Origin: Varanus komodoensis
Lineage: Eukaryota > Chordata > Lepidosauria > Squamata > Varanidae
Length of the DNA: 64,000 nt
Reading direction: 5' to 3'
Assembly (NCBI RefSeq): GCF_004798865.1
Contig: NW_025335568.1
Coordinates: 6,912,018 to 6,976,017, forward strand
Shown here: one piece after another, positions 12,645 to 23,025 of the stretch
Numbering within the stretch: the first letter of the stretch is position 1
Layout: each line of letters starts with the position of its first letter
The notes under the pieces: generated by a model
Databases searched by the model: none
What the model saw: only the letters and a program-made list of their open reading frames with translations
What the model was told of the DNA's origin: nothing
Program-made: the position numbers and the translations under genes

Positions 12645-12925
12645 GAACAAGTGGATCCCAGATCAGAACAAGCCAGAACTTTCCCTAGCAGCAAAACGAC
12701 AAAACTGAGTCTGTCCTCCTTTGGGCACTTCATGAGAAGGCAGGACTCCCTGGGGAAGACCTTCAGGCTTGGGAAAGTCGAAGGCAGAAGATGAAAGGGA
12801 AGATCAAATATGAGATGGGTTGATTCCATTGAGGAGGTTTGGACTTGGATCTGCTGGGCAGGGCTGCCAGGGAAAGGACATTTTGGAGGGCTTCCATTCA
12901 TACGTTGGAGGCGGCTTGATGATGC
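12645..12925 (+). mobile_element. BovB/RTE LINE C-terminal fragment
   Basis: The sense strand encodes the BovB reverse-transcriptase C-terminus. The reading includes SLSSFGHFMRRQDSLGKTF followed by RLGKVEGRR, which corresponds to the family motif YFGHIMRRxDSLEKTIMLGK. It is then interrupted by stops before a degraded ERTFWRASIH region. It is an old, inactive fragment. The antisense 167-residue frame 12,449-12,952 spans this element and the neighbouring SINE and is a shadow. Confidence 0.85.
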
Positions 12926-13359
12926 ATAACAAAAACAAGGAAACTGACACACCTTTGGGAAGATTTGTGCAAGTCTCCCATCTGATCACAGCTTGGTTTG
13001 CTCAAATTTTCTGTTTGCACAAGGCGAGCAGGGATCACCAAAGAGACTGGGAAACGGGCACGAAACATGCAGCGAAGTGGTGAGCAGAGCTTCCCAGAGA
13101 CCTTAGACAACTCTCGGCCAGGCATCCCTTGTTCTAATTCATAGAATATGTTGACCTGATGGCCACTGTGATAATTTACCATAGAGAGGCTGTTTCCAGC
13201 ATTATCTGTGGCGGGCACTAACATTCATCCCATCTTTTGGATTTTTCTCCTCTTTATGCTGGGAAAGAAAGATAGGTCCCCCATTCATTTTTGCATGAGA
13301 TGCAGCAACAGCCAGCTCTGCTGATCCTCTGGATGATTGAAACAGAGTAGGGCCATTTT
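12926..13359. other. non-coding DNA, no gene seen
   Basis: No recognisable gene or repeat. The antisense 108-residue frame at 12,898-13,224 lacks domain features. Confidence 0.35.
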
Positions 13360-13640
13360 ATTTCTATCAGCAGTCTAAAGCCCTTGTTTGGCTCAGTTAT
13401 TTTTTAGTTAAACTGAATAAATGCCATTCAACAAATGTTTAATAGAGGCTGGAGATTGCCTCTGATGCTTGAACTTGCAATTCCACACTTAACAGATACG
13501 ATTGTGCTGGCAGTGAGAGATTTTGTGCTGTTATTAATGAGAATGTAATATTCTCCCCTGGTTCAGAAATGGGTTTGCTAAAACCTCATGTGCAAAGGTA
13601 TCACCAGAACTGCAGATTTATCTTTTGCTGGATGATAATG
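13360..13640. promoter_or_regulatory. candidate conserved non-coding element
   Basis: AT-rich, repeat-free block with dense TTAATGAG/TTTAATAG words and no coding potential. The style resembles deeply conserved vertebrate enhancers, but this is judged by composition only; no alignment was available. Confidence 0.25.
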
Positions 13641-13864
13641 TCAATTTCTCTACTGTCCAACAGCTGAAGCTTTCTGGATGGTCCCCATCAATTCCCAAAA
13701 TGCAACACTGATGCAATCATCATCCAACGCAGAAATGTGGATATCCTAAAACGTAGCATAGAATTTCAATATTCACATTTTAAACAGTAGAAAGAGCTGA
13801 AATGATAAAACTAGATGTGTTAAAGCAGCGAACACATCCCATCATATACCATAGAAGCCTCGTA

Positions 13865-14110
13865 GTAGAAGTCAGTCTTCACCAGGCATCAGGCAGACTT
13901 CAATGAGGAGAGCATTCCATAACCAGGGGGCCACCACGGAGAAGGCCTTGATGCTCATTGCTACCCTCTGAGTTTTCTTTGGAGGTGGCACTTGAATGAA
14001 GGTGTCTGTATCATAGTCTGTGGGTAGATTCAGGCTGGGAGAGACATTCTATCAGATATTGTGGTCCCAAGTTGTATGGATGGCAGATGCCTGTAATTAA
14101 TGAGCATAAG
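13865..14110 (-). mobile_element. L2 LINE fragment, antisense
   Basis: The phrase GGAGAGCATTCCATAACCAGG followed by GGGGCCACCACGGAGAAGG is the reverse of the ERAF-VA-LWNALP coding block typical of the L2 C-terminus. Diverged sequence from the rest of the C-terminal region follows. No open frame of useful length remains. Confidence 0.6.
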
Positions 14111-14374
14111 GAAGGGTGATGGTGGTGATGGAAGGGGAGTCCCTTTGAAAGGAATTCTACAGAAGCCTCACTGATATTTCTAATCAAAGAGTTGGTGGAT
14201 TTTGCATTTCAAACAAAAGACAAGGTGGAGGAGAAGGAAGAACCATCAGGATTAGTGATAAGTAGAAGGGAAATAGCAGCATGATTGACAGAGGTAAAGC
14301 AAGCAAACGGGGCTTTTTCTTGTTCAGAGCATGCAGGCGTGAAGGGTAGCATGCATTGGGGTGGGGGCCAGAGA

Positions 14375-14645
14375 TGAGCAGGGTCCCCAGGGCTCTGTCC
14401 TGGGGCCGATCCTGTTCAATCTTTTCATCAATGATCTGGAAGAGCGGGTGACCAGTCTGCTGATCAAATTCACAGATGAGACTAAAATGGGGGCAGTGGC
14501 CACAACTGAGGAGCAGGTACTCCAGATCCAGAAGAATCTGGACAGACTATGGAAGTGGGCAGGAGACAACAGGATGGTGTTCAATGTGGATAAGTGCAAG
14601 GTCTTGCACTTGGGGCATAGGAATGGGTGTCATAAGTGCCCATTC
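14375..14645 (+). mobile_element. CR1 LINE reverse transcriptase fragment
   Basis: The sense strand encodes part of the CR1 ORF2 polymerase. GPQGSVLGPILFNLFINDLE is the conserved RT block, followed by LLIKFTDETKMGAVA at the position of the catalytic FADDTKLG motif (the DD reads DE here), then QKNLDRLWKWAGDNRMVFN and KCKVLHLGHRNG. The frame is open through the fragment but cut at both ends. It overlaps in content with the copy at 16,240, so the two are separate insertions. Confidence 0.92.
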
Positions 14646-14954
14646 ACAGACCTCCTCTTGTGCTCACCCCAATCCTAAAAATTGAGCCAGGAAGTCCACA
14701 AATGCTCACAGAACAAAGTTTGCACAACTGCATGATCTCCATCCATGTCACTGCTTGCACGGCAGTCATTTGGGTCTCAGTTCCTGGAGAGCACTGTAGA
14801 AACACAGGATGAGCTTCCCAGGACTAACACTGATGGCGCCATCAAGGACCACAGAGTCAAGCCCAGGGAAGCTGAGTGTTTCTCGCTCCCCAAACAAATT
14901 ACTAATAGATCGCTACATTGGGCTTTCCAAGGCTTTACAGAAACAGCTCGGGGA
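14646..14954. other. non-coding DNA, no gene seen
   Basis: Short spacer between CR1-type fragments; nothing recognised. Confidence 0.35.
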
Positions 14955-15190
14955 GACTGAAGAATGTAAGAAAAGCCCTGCTGGATCAGCAGAGAGTCCA
15001 TCTATTCCAGCATTGTATCCACACGGTGGCCAACCAGCTGCCCATGGGAAGCCCCCGAGCAAGGCATGAGTGCCACACACCCTGCAGCCCATGTTCCCCA
15101 GCCACTGGTGCACACAAGTACACTGCCTCTGATATTGGAGGTGGCACACAGACAAGTAGCCAATAAGAACGTTCTCCTGCAGGAATTCTT
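14955..15190 (-). mobile_element. CR1-like LINE 3' end, antisense
   Basis: It begins with GAATGTAAGAAAAGCCCTGC and the words GGATCAG and TCCATCTATTCCAGCAT, then GTGGCCAACCAGCTGCCC. In reverse this is the squamate CR1-type 3' end that finishes in TTCTTATG repeats. The related sense copy is at 52,290-52,665. Confidence 0.75.
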
Positions 15191-16239
15191 TGATTCCCTG
15201 TTTGCAGCCCTTGCAGGCCATCGCTACACCTTTTACACTCAGGGTCCTGGACTGGGCTCCCAGGGGGCCAAACTCAGCTTTTGGGGATGCGTTTCCCCAC
15301 CCCAGTCATGTTCTAGCATCTATACAACATGTTAGTGACACTACTACATATATTTTACGGTGGATACCAGGGCCTTGACATATTGCTTCTGCACTTACAA
15401 TCCCAGGTAGTTCGGCCCTGCTGCACTCATGTCAGCTTGCGATATTCCTCCTTGCTCCACAGAGGTGACAAAACACCAGCACAGAATTACCCGAGACTGA
15501 TCAGTTTGCACAGTTGGCTTCCCCTCAGGATGTTTTGTTGCTTTCATTCAGCCAAGCATCAGAATCTGCATATTACCCTGATCTATCCAAGGGCAGCTAA
15601 TTGTTTTGCAGGGTGGAATGGAATTCAAGGTTTCCAGAGCAAGCAGATTAAGACCTCTGTAATTAGAAAGGCACAGGGGAAACCCTCTCTGGGTGTTGCC
15701 GGAGAAGGCTTCTCCAAACAGTGTGATCTCCCCAGGTGAAAAGGCAAGCTGGGGGAATCGGGCAGAATTTTATCTAGTCATTAAATTACATTGTCGCAGG
15801 GAACCTGAGGCCTTGGGCAGTCTCTAAGCATACGGCATCAAGAACTTGAAGATGAGTTTTCTCTCCAGGCTGGATCTGCATTCCTGATGATTGCAGCTGT
15901 CATGCTGGCCAAGGGCCAGCAAGTCCACGGTTGTGACTTTTCCTCGAATTAACTACATGCAAAGTTCTCGGAAAACTGCTCTGAGCGCATCTCTGATGAG
16001 GGGGAGCATTTTACCTCTGCTATAAAATCACGCCAGCAAGTGAGAAGGATCATTCGTGGGGCTTTTAATCAAATGGGAGACAGGGAGAATACTTGGTCTG
16101 GGAGGAGTCGCACAATGGACACTGGCCACTCTAAGGGGATGTGCTATGCAATGCGTTCTTTTCAGCCCAGCCTGGTTAGAGATGCTGCCAGGGTAGTCCG
16201 AGAAAAGCCAGGGTGCCAGCTGGCTCAAGGAGGCCTAGT
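15191..16239. other. non-coding DNA, no gene seen
   Basis: No gene or clear repeat was recognised. The frames at 15,329-15,739 and 16,040-16,420 have no domain signatures, and the second runs into the CR1 copy. Confidence 0.35.
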
Positions 16240-17033
16240 ATGGGCAGCAGGCCAGGTACATGAGAACAGGATGATGTTCAATGCAGTTAAGGTCTTGCAC
16301 TTGAGGCATAGAAATGGGCATCATGAGGACAGGTTAGGGACAAGTGGCTGGAGAGCAGTACTTGTGAAAAGGATCTCAGGTGCTGGTCAACTACAGGCTA
16401 AACATGAGCCACTAGCATGACACGGTGGTCAAGAGAGTGAACGCCACCCTTGGTTGCATACCCAGAAGCATGGCTTCTAGACAAAGAGAGGTATTACTGC
16501 CACTCTATACGACTCTGGTGCACCCGCAGCTGGAATATTGTGTTCAGTTCTGAGGCCCTCATTACAAAAGGGATATAGCCAGGTTGGAATCAGTGCAGCA
16601 GAGGGCCACTGGGATGGTGACTGGTTTGCAGGGTGAGCCATATGAGGAGAGGCTGAGGGAGCTGGGTCTTTTCAGCCTTGAGAGAAGGAGACTCAGAGGG
16701 GACCTGTTAGCAACATATAGTAAGTGAGGGGATGCCACACAGAGGTGGGTCATGACCATTTTCCCCCTGTGGTGGAGGGCAGGACACATTCCAATGGAGC
16801 AAAGCTCAGGGAACCAAGATTTAGGGTGGATGCCAGGAAGTACTTCCTGATGGTTAGGACCCGCAGGGTATGGAATGGGCTTCCACGGGAGGTGCTTGAA
16901 GCTCCATCAGTGAGGGTGTTTAAGGGTAGGCTGGACGTGCACATGGTCGGCATGTCATGAGTGGAGCCAGATGGAGCCATGGGTCAGATTAGATGGCCCA
17001 AGAGGCCACTTTTGTTTCTATGTTTCTATGACA
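16240..17033 (+). mobile_element. CR1 LINE 3' portion with tail
   Basis: The longest CR1 copy in the window. It starts within the RT region (MMFNAVKVLHLRHRNG) and continues through the decayed C-terminal domain. Visible blocks include the LVHPQLEYCVQF-like segment near 16,510, [20 protein letters not shown] near 16,636, RVWNGLPREVLEAPSV near 16,867 and GRLDVHMVGMS near 16,925. The 3' UTR follows with GTCAGATTAGATGGCC, and the element ends in two TTTCTATG units. Multiple frame interruptions show that it is inactive. Confidence 0.93.
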
Positions 17034-17994
17034 ACTTTGCAGCATTTTCTTGGCCCCGTGTGCAGCCTAATACAGCAATTTTCACAAAACTATGGAATCC
17101 ATTTGGGCCAAGGAAAGCAAAAAGCAAAGCTGTGTGACTCAAGGCAAGCCCTACCTTTTCAATGGCCTTGCCTGCCTGAAAGAGCCATCAAAGTTTTTGG
17201 CTCCCCTCTTTTCCAGTGTGGCATTTTTCAGTGGTGTCAATGAGGGATTTATGAGGAAGCCACTGTCAGATTCCCTTGGTTCAATTCCCTGAACTCCAGC
17301 CTGTTGCAGCCCCAAGCCTGACTTAGCGGTGAGCGCCCTGGGCATTTGTACAGGTGTCCACCAGGAACTGAGTTTCTGCGAATGCTGTAGAAGTGGAATC
17401 CTCTTCCACACACATGACTTGAAGGCTGCCAGGTTGCACAAGAGGACTTCTGCCAGCTTCCACGGACTTCATGTCACCTTGGCTTCACGTTCATCACAAC
17501 CCTGGTGCCAGTCCATACACTGACACTAAAATTGGCCAGCGTTACACTACACAAGTACAGAGCACTGAACTTGCATGCATGTATGAATGAATATACCTCA
17601 TGAAACCCTGATGGAAGACCCCCGACGGAGCTTCTGCTAGGGCAGCTGGATCTATGTGTGGCTGCCCTGGATGGTGAAAAAACAGTGCTACCGGGGACTG
17701 CCTGTCAATCTCTGGACTGACGCCACCCATCTTAGATGATCATCAGATCCTCCTGGACAGAAAGGAATATAAACCAGCTCCCTCTTCCATCTCTCTTGAG
17801 CAAGATGTTTGTGCATCTTTGGTTCTTCTTTGGCCCTCAGCTCTGCTTGGGCCTGACTTACCCTTTATACCTTTCCACCGACTGATCCTAAGGGTCCAAA
17901 TTTCCGGCTGGCTCCAGACCGCTACCACCAGACAGCTTCATGTTGGAGGCATGGACATCTTGGAAGCCTCAGGGAGCCATGTGGGGACCTTCAG
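17034..17994. other. non-coding DNA, no gene seen
   Basis: Unique-looking sequence with several 60-96-residue chance frames on both strands and no domain features. Confidence 0.35.
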
Positions 17995-18088
17995 ACCTGC
18001 AGTTTTTAAATGCTGTATTAGAGACAGCCAAGATTTTCACTGTGGGATTGGGCAGTATGGGAGTTAAATAAATAGATAGTTAGATAAA
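17995..18088 (+). mobile_element. L2-like LINE 3' tail
   Basis: Diverged L2-type terminus containing GGATTGGGCAGTATGGGAG and a short TTAAATAAATAGATAG tail. Confidence 0.45.
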
Positions 18089-18224
18089 GCTGGGTAGACT
18101 CACAATTTCCCTCCCAGTAGGAATGTTGCAGAACTGCGAAATCTGAGTTTGACAGAATTCTTGCTTCCTTCTGATCTGAGTCCCTTCAGGGAGAGGGTTG
18201 CAGTCTTCCATCAGGATACAATTT

Positions 18225-18375
18225 GCACATGTTTTCTTTTTTTAATTGTTAATGATTTCTGTGCAAATAAGCACCTGAAAACAGTGTTGATCTGGTGCAA
18301 TTCATGCAAAATCAGCCAATTCTGCCCAAATTGCACTGCAGCCATATGGTTATTCATGCAAATTTAATTAGCAGA
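18225..18375. promoter_or_regulatory. AT-rich block with octamer and TAATTA sites
   Basis: Repeat-poor, AT-rich block with recurring TGCAAAT/TTTGCA words. At its right end an octamer site ATGCAAAT (18,356-18,363) is followed two bases later by the homeodomain core TAATTA (18,365-18,370, sharing the AATT stretch). This composite arrangement is common in developmental enhancers. Function is inferred only. Confidence 0.3.
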
Positions 18376-18424
18376 ACTTCAGAAGCTACCTTGAACCACG
18401 AAGAAAGGGAAACATCTCAGGGCT

Positions 18425-18575
18425 AACAAGTTGAAATCAAGACATTCAAAAAGAAACTGGACAGCCACCTGAGTGGGATGGTGTAACGTGGTGTCCTGCA
18501 ACAGCAGGGGGTTTGACTCGATGCCCTTCATGGCCCCTTCCAACTCTACTATTCTTTGATTCTATGATTCTAGGT
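18425..18575 (+). mobile_element. CR1 LINE 3' terminus (second subfamily)
   Basis: Sense 3' end with the words TTCAAAAAGAAACTGGACAG and GGGGGTTTGACTCGATG, CCCCTTCCAACTCTACTATT, and a terminal TTGATTCTATGATTCTA tail. The ATTCTATG-type tail and UTR differ from the TTTCTATG copies elsewhere, so this is another CR1 lineage. Confidence 0.85.
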
Positions 18576-18734
18576 GTCAGATCTGGGATGTACATGGCAG
18601 ATGCCTATGAGTGGAACACCAGGACCAGGGGTAATGGAGGTGGATGGACATCTCGGCACCAGGACCAGAGGAAAAAGCAATGTCAGCAACAAGCAATGGC
18701 CAGATAACTTTAAGGAACAGCTGGTGCAGAATTG

Positions 18735-18785
18735 GAGAAGGAAGGAAGGAAGGAAGGAAGGAAGGAAGGAAGGAAGGAAGGAAGG
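18735..18785. repeat. (GGAA)n microsatellite
   Basis: About twelve uninterrupted GAAG units. A second tract of the same unit and similar length lies at 48,384-48,431. Confidence 0.97.
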
Positions 18786-19870
18786 GTCAGGATCAGAACA
18801 GATCAGACACTGACAAGACATGATAGAACCAGAGGTAAAGTCAAGGTCATCAGAAGACAATGTGTGACAGAAACAGTGGTGAAGCAAGGATAGGATCCCG
18901 GAAGGGGCAACATGGGACCATAACAGGAACACAGATGAAGGCACAGAACAAATACCAGGCAAGGCAGGCCTTGACCAAGAGGCAGCATCTGAAGCAGGCA
19001 GGAATCAAGGCAAAGCAAAGCTGGAAACAGGATCAGGAAGGCAGAAACACCCCCATCCCTGTGTCAAGGTTCTTCTGGCCTTTTCTAGAGCCTTCTGGAG
19101 CTTCCAGCCATGACAGGCTCCAGTCCTCAGAAGCCCAGTCCTGCAGGTGCTTCCTGGGAGAACATGCCGTTCTTCACCATCCTGCCACCAGGGAAAGCCG
19201 TGTTGAGGTTTCAGATCCTGACAGCAGGCTGGATCAGGAAAAACCTATCTGATTTCCATGCCCAGATTCCTCGCACATCCCTGCATCCCAGTCACAGCGA
19301 CGACAACAGTGACTTCCCATCCCCTAGCTAGATGTAAATCTCTTGCCCATCCACTTTGCTCTGACACGGTTCTGCTGATTATCCCCTCCTTTCTCTGCCT
19401 TCCATTCCCTTTCCCTCGTGTGCCTTTATCCTCTCCTTTCTGCACCCAAGGGTAGAACCCTTGAGTTTTGCTCAGAGCTCCCAAACAGCATTTAGATGGC
19501 ATTTTAATGATAATGTGCATGGATTTTTAATGCCAGTGAGCCACTTTGGGAGACAAATTTTTGTCTGAAAATTGGATACAAATACCTAATAAATGGAAAT
19601 GTGTGTGTCATATACTCAGGGCATCCATAGTTAGCATAACAGCACATTGTGTCTTTTATGTAACTCCGAATGAAGGGGTGTGTGAGGTGGGAACCCACCA
19701 GATTGCCTGGGCTCGTCTCCCTGGATTCCAACCTGTTTTCTCGGGGCCACACTTCTGACTTCCTGGTGAAAGCACCAAGCATTCACATGGCGCTCATCAG
19801 GAAATGAGCCTCACATGACTGTGGTGCAAGAGATATTCCCTTGCACTGACACTATTTGCAGCCTTTGTTT
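18786..19870. other. non-coding DNA, no gene seen
   Basis: No gene was recognised. The 130-residue frames near 18,860-19,252 and on the opposite strand at 18,570-18,962 run beside or through the GGAA tract and lack domains. Confidence 0.35.
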
Positions 19871-19874
19871 GCAC

Positions 19875-19990
19875 TGGACACGATGTGGAAGAAGTTCCAC
19901 GTGGTACCCCTGGACTTCCACGAGCATTCAAGGACTTCTTCTCAGCTCAGCTCACTTTCTGGCCACGACCAGCCCATGAGGCGAGTCCAC
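19875..19990 (+). repeat. unnamed interspersed repeat, copy 1
   Basis: The words CGATGTGGAAGAAG, TTCCACGAGCAT and GGACTTCTTCTCAGCTC occur in this order. The same order with similar spacing occurs at 33,375-33,515 and, more diverged, at 61,420-61,530. I do not recognise the family. No coding frame is shared. Confidence 0.45.
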
Positions 19991-20989
19991 AAACTGAAGA
20001 GGGTCAGATTCTGCAGACCTTCATTGCAACACTACCTGAATTATTTTTATGCATCAGATGGACCATTACCATAAACATGGATCATCCAAAACCTCTAGAT
20101 CCAACTTTTGATGGACCACTTTGCACTACTATCTGACCTGTGAAATAGAATTATTTTATTTTATTACCTCTCAGGTATCATAAATTTTTGCAAAACTGGT
20201 AGTGTAGTGGTAAATTTCCAAGTGCAATTGCTCATCTGGACAGTTCCCATAGCCAGCCCTGGAGTAGCATCCAATTATTCAGGCAGATTCATTAAGCCAT
20301 GCCAACAAAACAGTTCTAGAAGTTTTCCCCTCCACCAGAAGCAGGTCTTCTGATAAACTAATGGGTCTTAATTGCCTGTTCAAGACTGAAGCACCCAAAC
20401 TACTTAGCATTACAATAGGGACCTATTGTTGCTGGGGAAATTCATTTTCCCTCCAGATATTGCGTGGCATACAGCAGAGTTGCGAAAGAACAGGGAATGC
20501 AAGGGTGGGAGGGGGCAGAAGAGGCGAGCACCCCAGCTAATCAAGAGATGCTTCTGGCTCTTGGGAGACAGAACCGCTGACTCCTCTGCCAAATTGGGCA
20601 TCTTACCTGTTGCAGCTTCGTCTCTGCTTTACAGGAGCCGTCCACAGTGCTGAACCCATTCCCAAAGTAAATTTGCCAGCAGCGTGGAGTTCAGAATGAA
20701 GGCTGAAAAGCCCTGTGGGCATGGGAGCGACCCGCTGGCTCTGCTATACCACTTTTGTATTAGATTGTACTCTGAGCCAGAATCTTCTTCATCCCCTCTA
20801 ATGACATCCAGACTCATCTGTTGATTACCAGCCATGCTCAATACAGCATCCCAGCCACGATCGCTGAGAACATAGGAAAATATTTTGGCAGAAGGAGATT
20901 TGGGATCTACTGGTGTGTGCGTGGTGTGTGGTAGATATGCATAGGGTTTCTGACTTCCAGGTCCATTCCCAGACCACACTGGCAAGAGC
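19991..20989. other. non-coding DNA, no gene seen
   Basis: Unique-looking sequence. The antisense 138-residue frame at 20,629-21,045 has no recognisable domain. Confidence 0.35.
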
Positions 20990-21009
20990 TTGGCGGGGAC
21001 ATCTTTGCA

Positions 21010-21155
21010 GGCTGGTTGGAGGAGGAGGAGGAGGTATGCACCCACCAGATGTATCCTTGCCTCCTCCTTGATGTCCCCACCAAGCTGGAGCCAGGGTCAG
21101 ACTAGATGGCCTGGGAGACCCCTTCTGACTTGCTCTGTTTCTATGTCTCTATCCT
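21010..21155 (+). mobile_element. CR1 LINE 3' terminus
   Basis: Contains GCCAGGGTCAGACTAGATGG, CCCCTTCTGACTTGCTCTG and the TTTCTATGTCTCTAT tail of the CR1 subfamily seen at 16,240. It is preceded by a GGA-repeat patch (21,013-21,032). It is 5'-truncated and retains little or no coding sequence. Confidence 0.88.
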
Positions 21156-21384
21156 CACAAGTTGGATTCATGGCCAGGAATGGGTGGAATATGACCTAAT
21201 TTAAAGCAGATCCACATCTGGTGGGTGCATATCCATCCCTCTTGTCTCCATGCAGGCTTAGCTGGTCACTTACTGAGGGTTCCAGCTGGAATTTTTGCTT
21301 GCCTCGAAATTGATTTACCTGGTTGGTGAGGTTCTTCACCTGCTTGATCCAGACACCACAGGGGGGAGTGTTTAGATTGGAACT

Positions 21385-21840
21385 GAGTGTCGTCTGTTTG
21401 TTTGTTTGTTTGTTTGGGATTCTTGTATGCCGCCCCATTCACATACGCCTTGGGGGGGCTTCCAACAAATAAATAATAATACAAATGCATAAAAACAGAA
21501 ACATCCTGGCTTAATAATTTAAAACCAATAAATAAATCAATAATTAATTAAAATAATGTTTAAATAAAAAGATCTTGACTGACACCAAAAAACAAATAAC
21601 GATGGCACCAGGCGGACCTCTCTGGGGAGCGCATTCCATAGGTGGGGCGCCACTGCAGAGAAGGCCCTCCTCCATGTACTCACCCTCCTAATATCTTCCA
21701 CAGAGGGTTCCTGGAAAAGGGCCTCTGCCACCGATCTCAAGGGGCAGGAGGGCAAATAGTTGCCACGGAGGCAGGATTAACTGGTCCCCAATGTGGCTTT
21801 AGAGCTGTGGGATTTTGGAGAAGGCTACAGATGAACCCTG
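21385..21840 (-). mobile_element. L2 LINE 3' end with coding C-terminus, antisense
   Basis: The left edge carries a (GTTT)n stretch, then the reversed GCCGCCCCATTC block. After an AT-rich 3' UTR comes the L2 C-terminus in reverse (21,537-21,755), reading LRSVAEALFQEPSVEDIRRV followed by RAFSAVAPHLWNALPREVRL. This is the conserved L2 tail block. The frame is open for about 70 codons but 5'-truncated. Confidence 0.9.
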
Positions 21841-22019
21841 AGGGATAATGCAATGTGTTCACTCAACGTTGTAAGTTACCCAGAGGAAACAACTCAGAGA
21901 GGCTACTGTGAACACCTGCAAGGTTGTGATCCTTGAGGATGCTTGGGGATTTCAGTCCACCCAGCAGAACTGGGAAGTGCAGAGCTTGCCTGTCTCAATA
22001 TTAGGCTAGTCCCTGGATT

Positions 22020-22170
22020 ATGTATTTATTGTGTTTATAATCTGCTTTTTTTCTTGCAAGAAACTCAAGGCAACTCACATAATCCTTCTCCTCCCTCTCG
22101 CCATTCTTCTGGACAACAGCTGTGTGAGATAGAGGAGGCTGAGTATAAGTGACTAACACAACGTCACCCA
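22020..22170 (-). mobile_element. tRNA-derived SINE fragment, antisense
   Basis: In reverse it shows CTCAAGGCAACTCACATAAT, a CTCC-rich block, GTGTGAGATAGAGGAGGCTGA and AACGTCACCCAGGGA. This order matches the common squamate SINE also present in sense orientation at 9,145 and 36,125. Confidence 0.6.
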
Positions 22171-22189
22171 GGGATCTCCATAGGGTTGT

Positions 22190-22290
22190 TATTATTGTGA
22201 TTTCATTTCTATACCACGCCACTGCCAAAGCTCTCTGGGCAGTTTACAACACTCTATAAAGCAGATAAGCAAAGACAATTGATGCATTTA
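22190..22290 (-). mobile_element. L2-like LINE 3' end, antisense
   Basis: TTTCTATACCACGCCACTG and AGCTCTCTGGGCAGTTTACA form the reversed L2 terminus, followed by A-rich UTR sequence. Confidence 0.65.
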
Positions 22291-22756
22291 AAATCAGAAG
22301 CCAGATCTTGCACATCCTGGTCCAGGACACAACACCGGTCCCCGGGCCCCTCAGATCAGCCCAGGTTCTGCATTTGTCTCTTCTGCAAAGACACTGCTAA
22401 CCTTAATGAACACGGCAGTGTTTGAATCTGGCGGTGTCATCTAGACTCTTTCTTCCGGTTTGGTCTGCAATGCTTCTCCCTTCTACATGACTCAGCTGAA
22501 GTGAACTTGGAGGGGATAAGTAGCTGGGAACGGGGTTTTTTTTAGGAAAGATCTGCAAGCTCAGCTCTGAGGCAGAAGAGTCTTAATCTAAGGTGTGTGC
22601 CTGGAGCTGCCCCATTTCCTGATTCCACGAAATTGAATGGAGCTGTCTATGGCCTCAGAGTTCCACACCAAGAATGGTGCTTTAAATGTATGCCAGAAAT
22701 ACATACATTGCCACACTGGTATTCCACCAATAGTTTTGGTTGTTGGGCAACATATG
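22291..22756. other. non-coding DNA, no gene seen
   Basis: Nothing recognisable in this stretch. Confidence 0.35.
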
Positions 22757-22796
22757 AGGAGGAGGAGGAGGAGGAGGAGGAGGAGGAGGAGGAGGC
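22757..22796. repeat. (AGG)n microsatellite
   Basis: Thirteen GAG/AGG units. Frames through it encode poly-Glu or poly-Arg, or poly-Leu on the other strand, and are not genes. Confidence 0.97.
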
Positions 22797-22914
22797 TGCC
22801 CTCCATGGTTACTAAGTTTCCTTCTGCCATGAGCCACTATTTTGCATCTGATGCCAATGTATGTTTATGGAGTTTCCCCTTATTGCTGGGGTTTGGATAA
22901 AGAGAAAGAGGGAA

Positions 22915-23025
22915 ACCTTCCCAACCTGGACACTTTCAGATGTGTTGGATGGCATCTCGCCTGCCTCTCATCCAGCATGGCCAAATCCACACATTCCTAG
23001 CCATCTGGGAAGCACCAAGTTGGGA
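22915..23025. repeat. palindromic interspersed repeat (CTACAACTCCCA-type), decayed
   Basis: Contains GATGTGTTGGATGGCATCTC followed by CATCCAGCATGGCCA and CCATCTGGGAAGCACCAAG. This is the layout of a short squamate repeat whose two halves are roughly reverse complements. Other copies are at 27,735, 41,365, 47,455 and 61,040. Confidence 0.45.

Noticed and set aside
12449-12952. 167-residue antisense frame as a gene
   Set aside because: Runs across the Sauria SINE and, antisense, across the BovB fragment.
22597-22900. Frames with poly-Glu, poly-Arg and poly-Leu
   Set aside because: Entirely produced by the AGG microsatellite.
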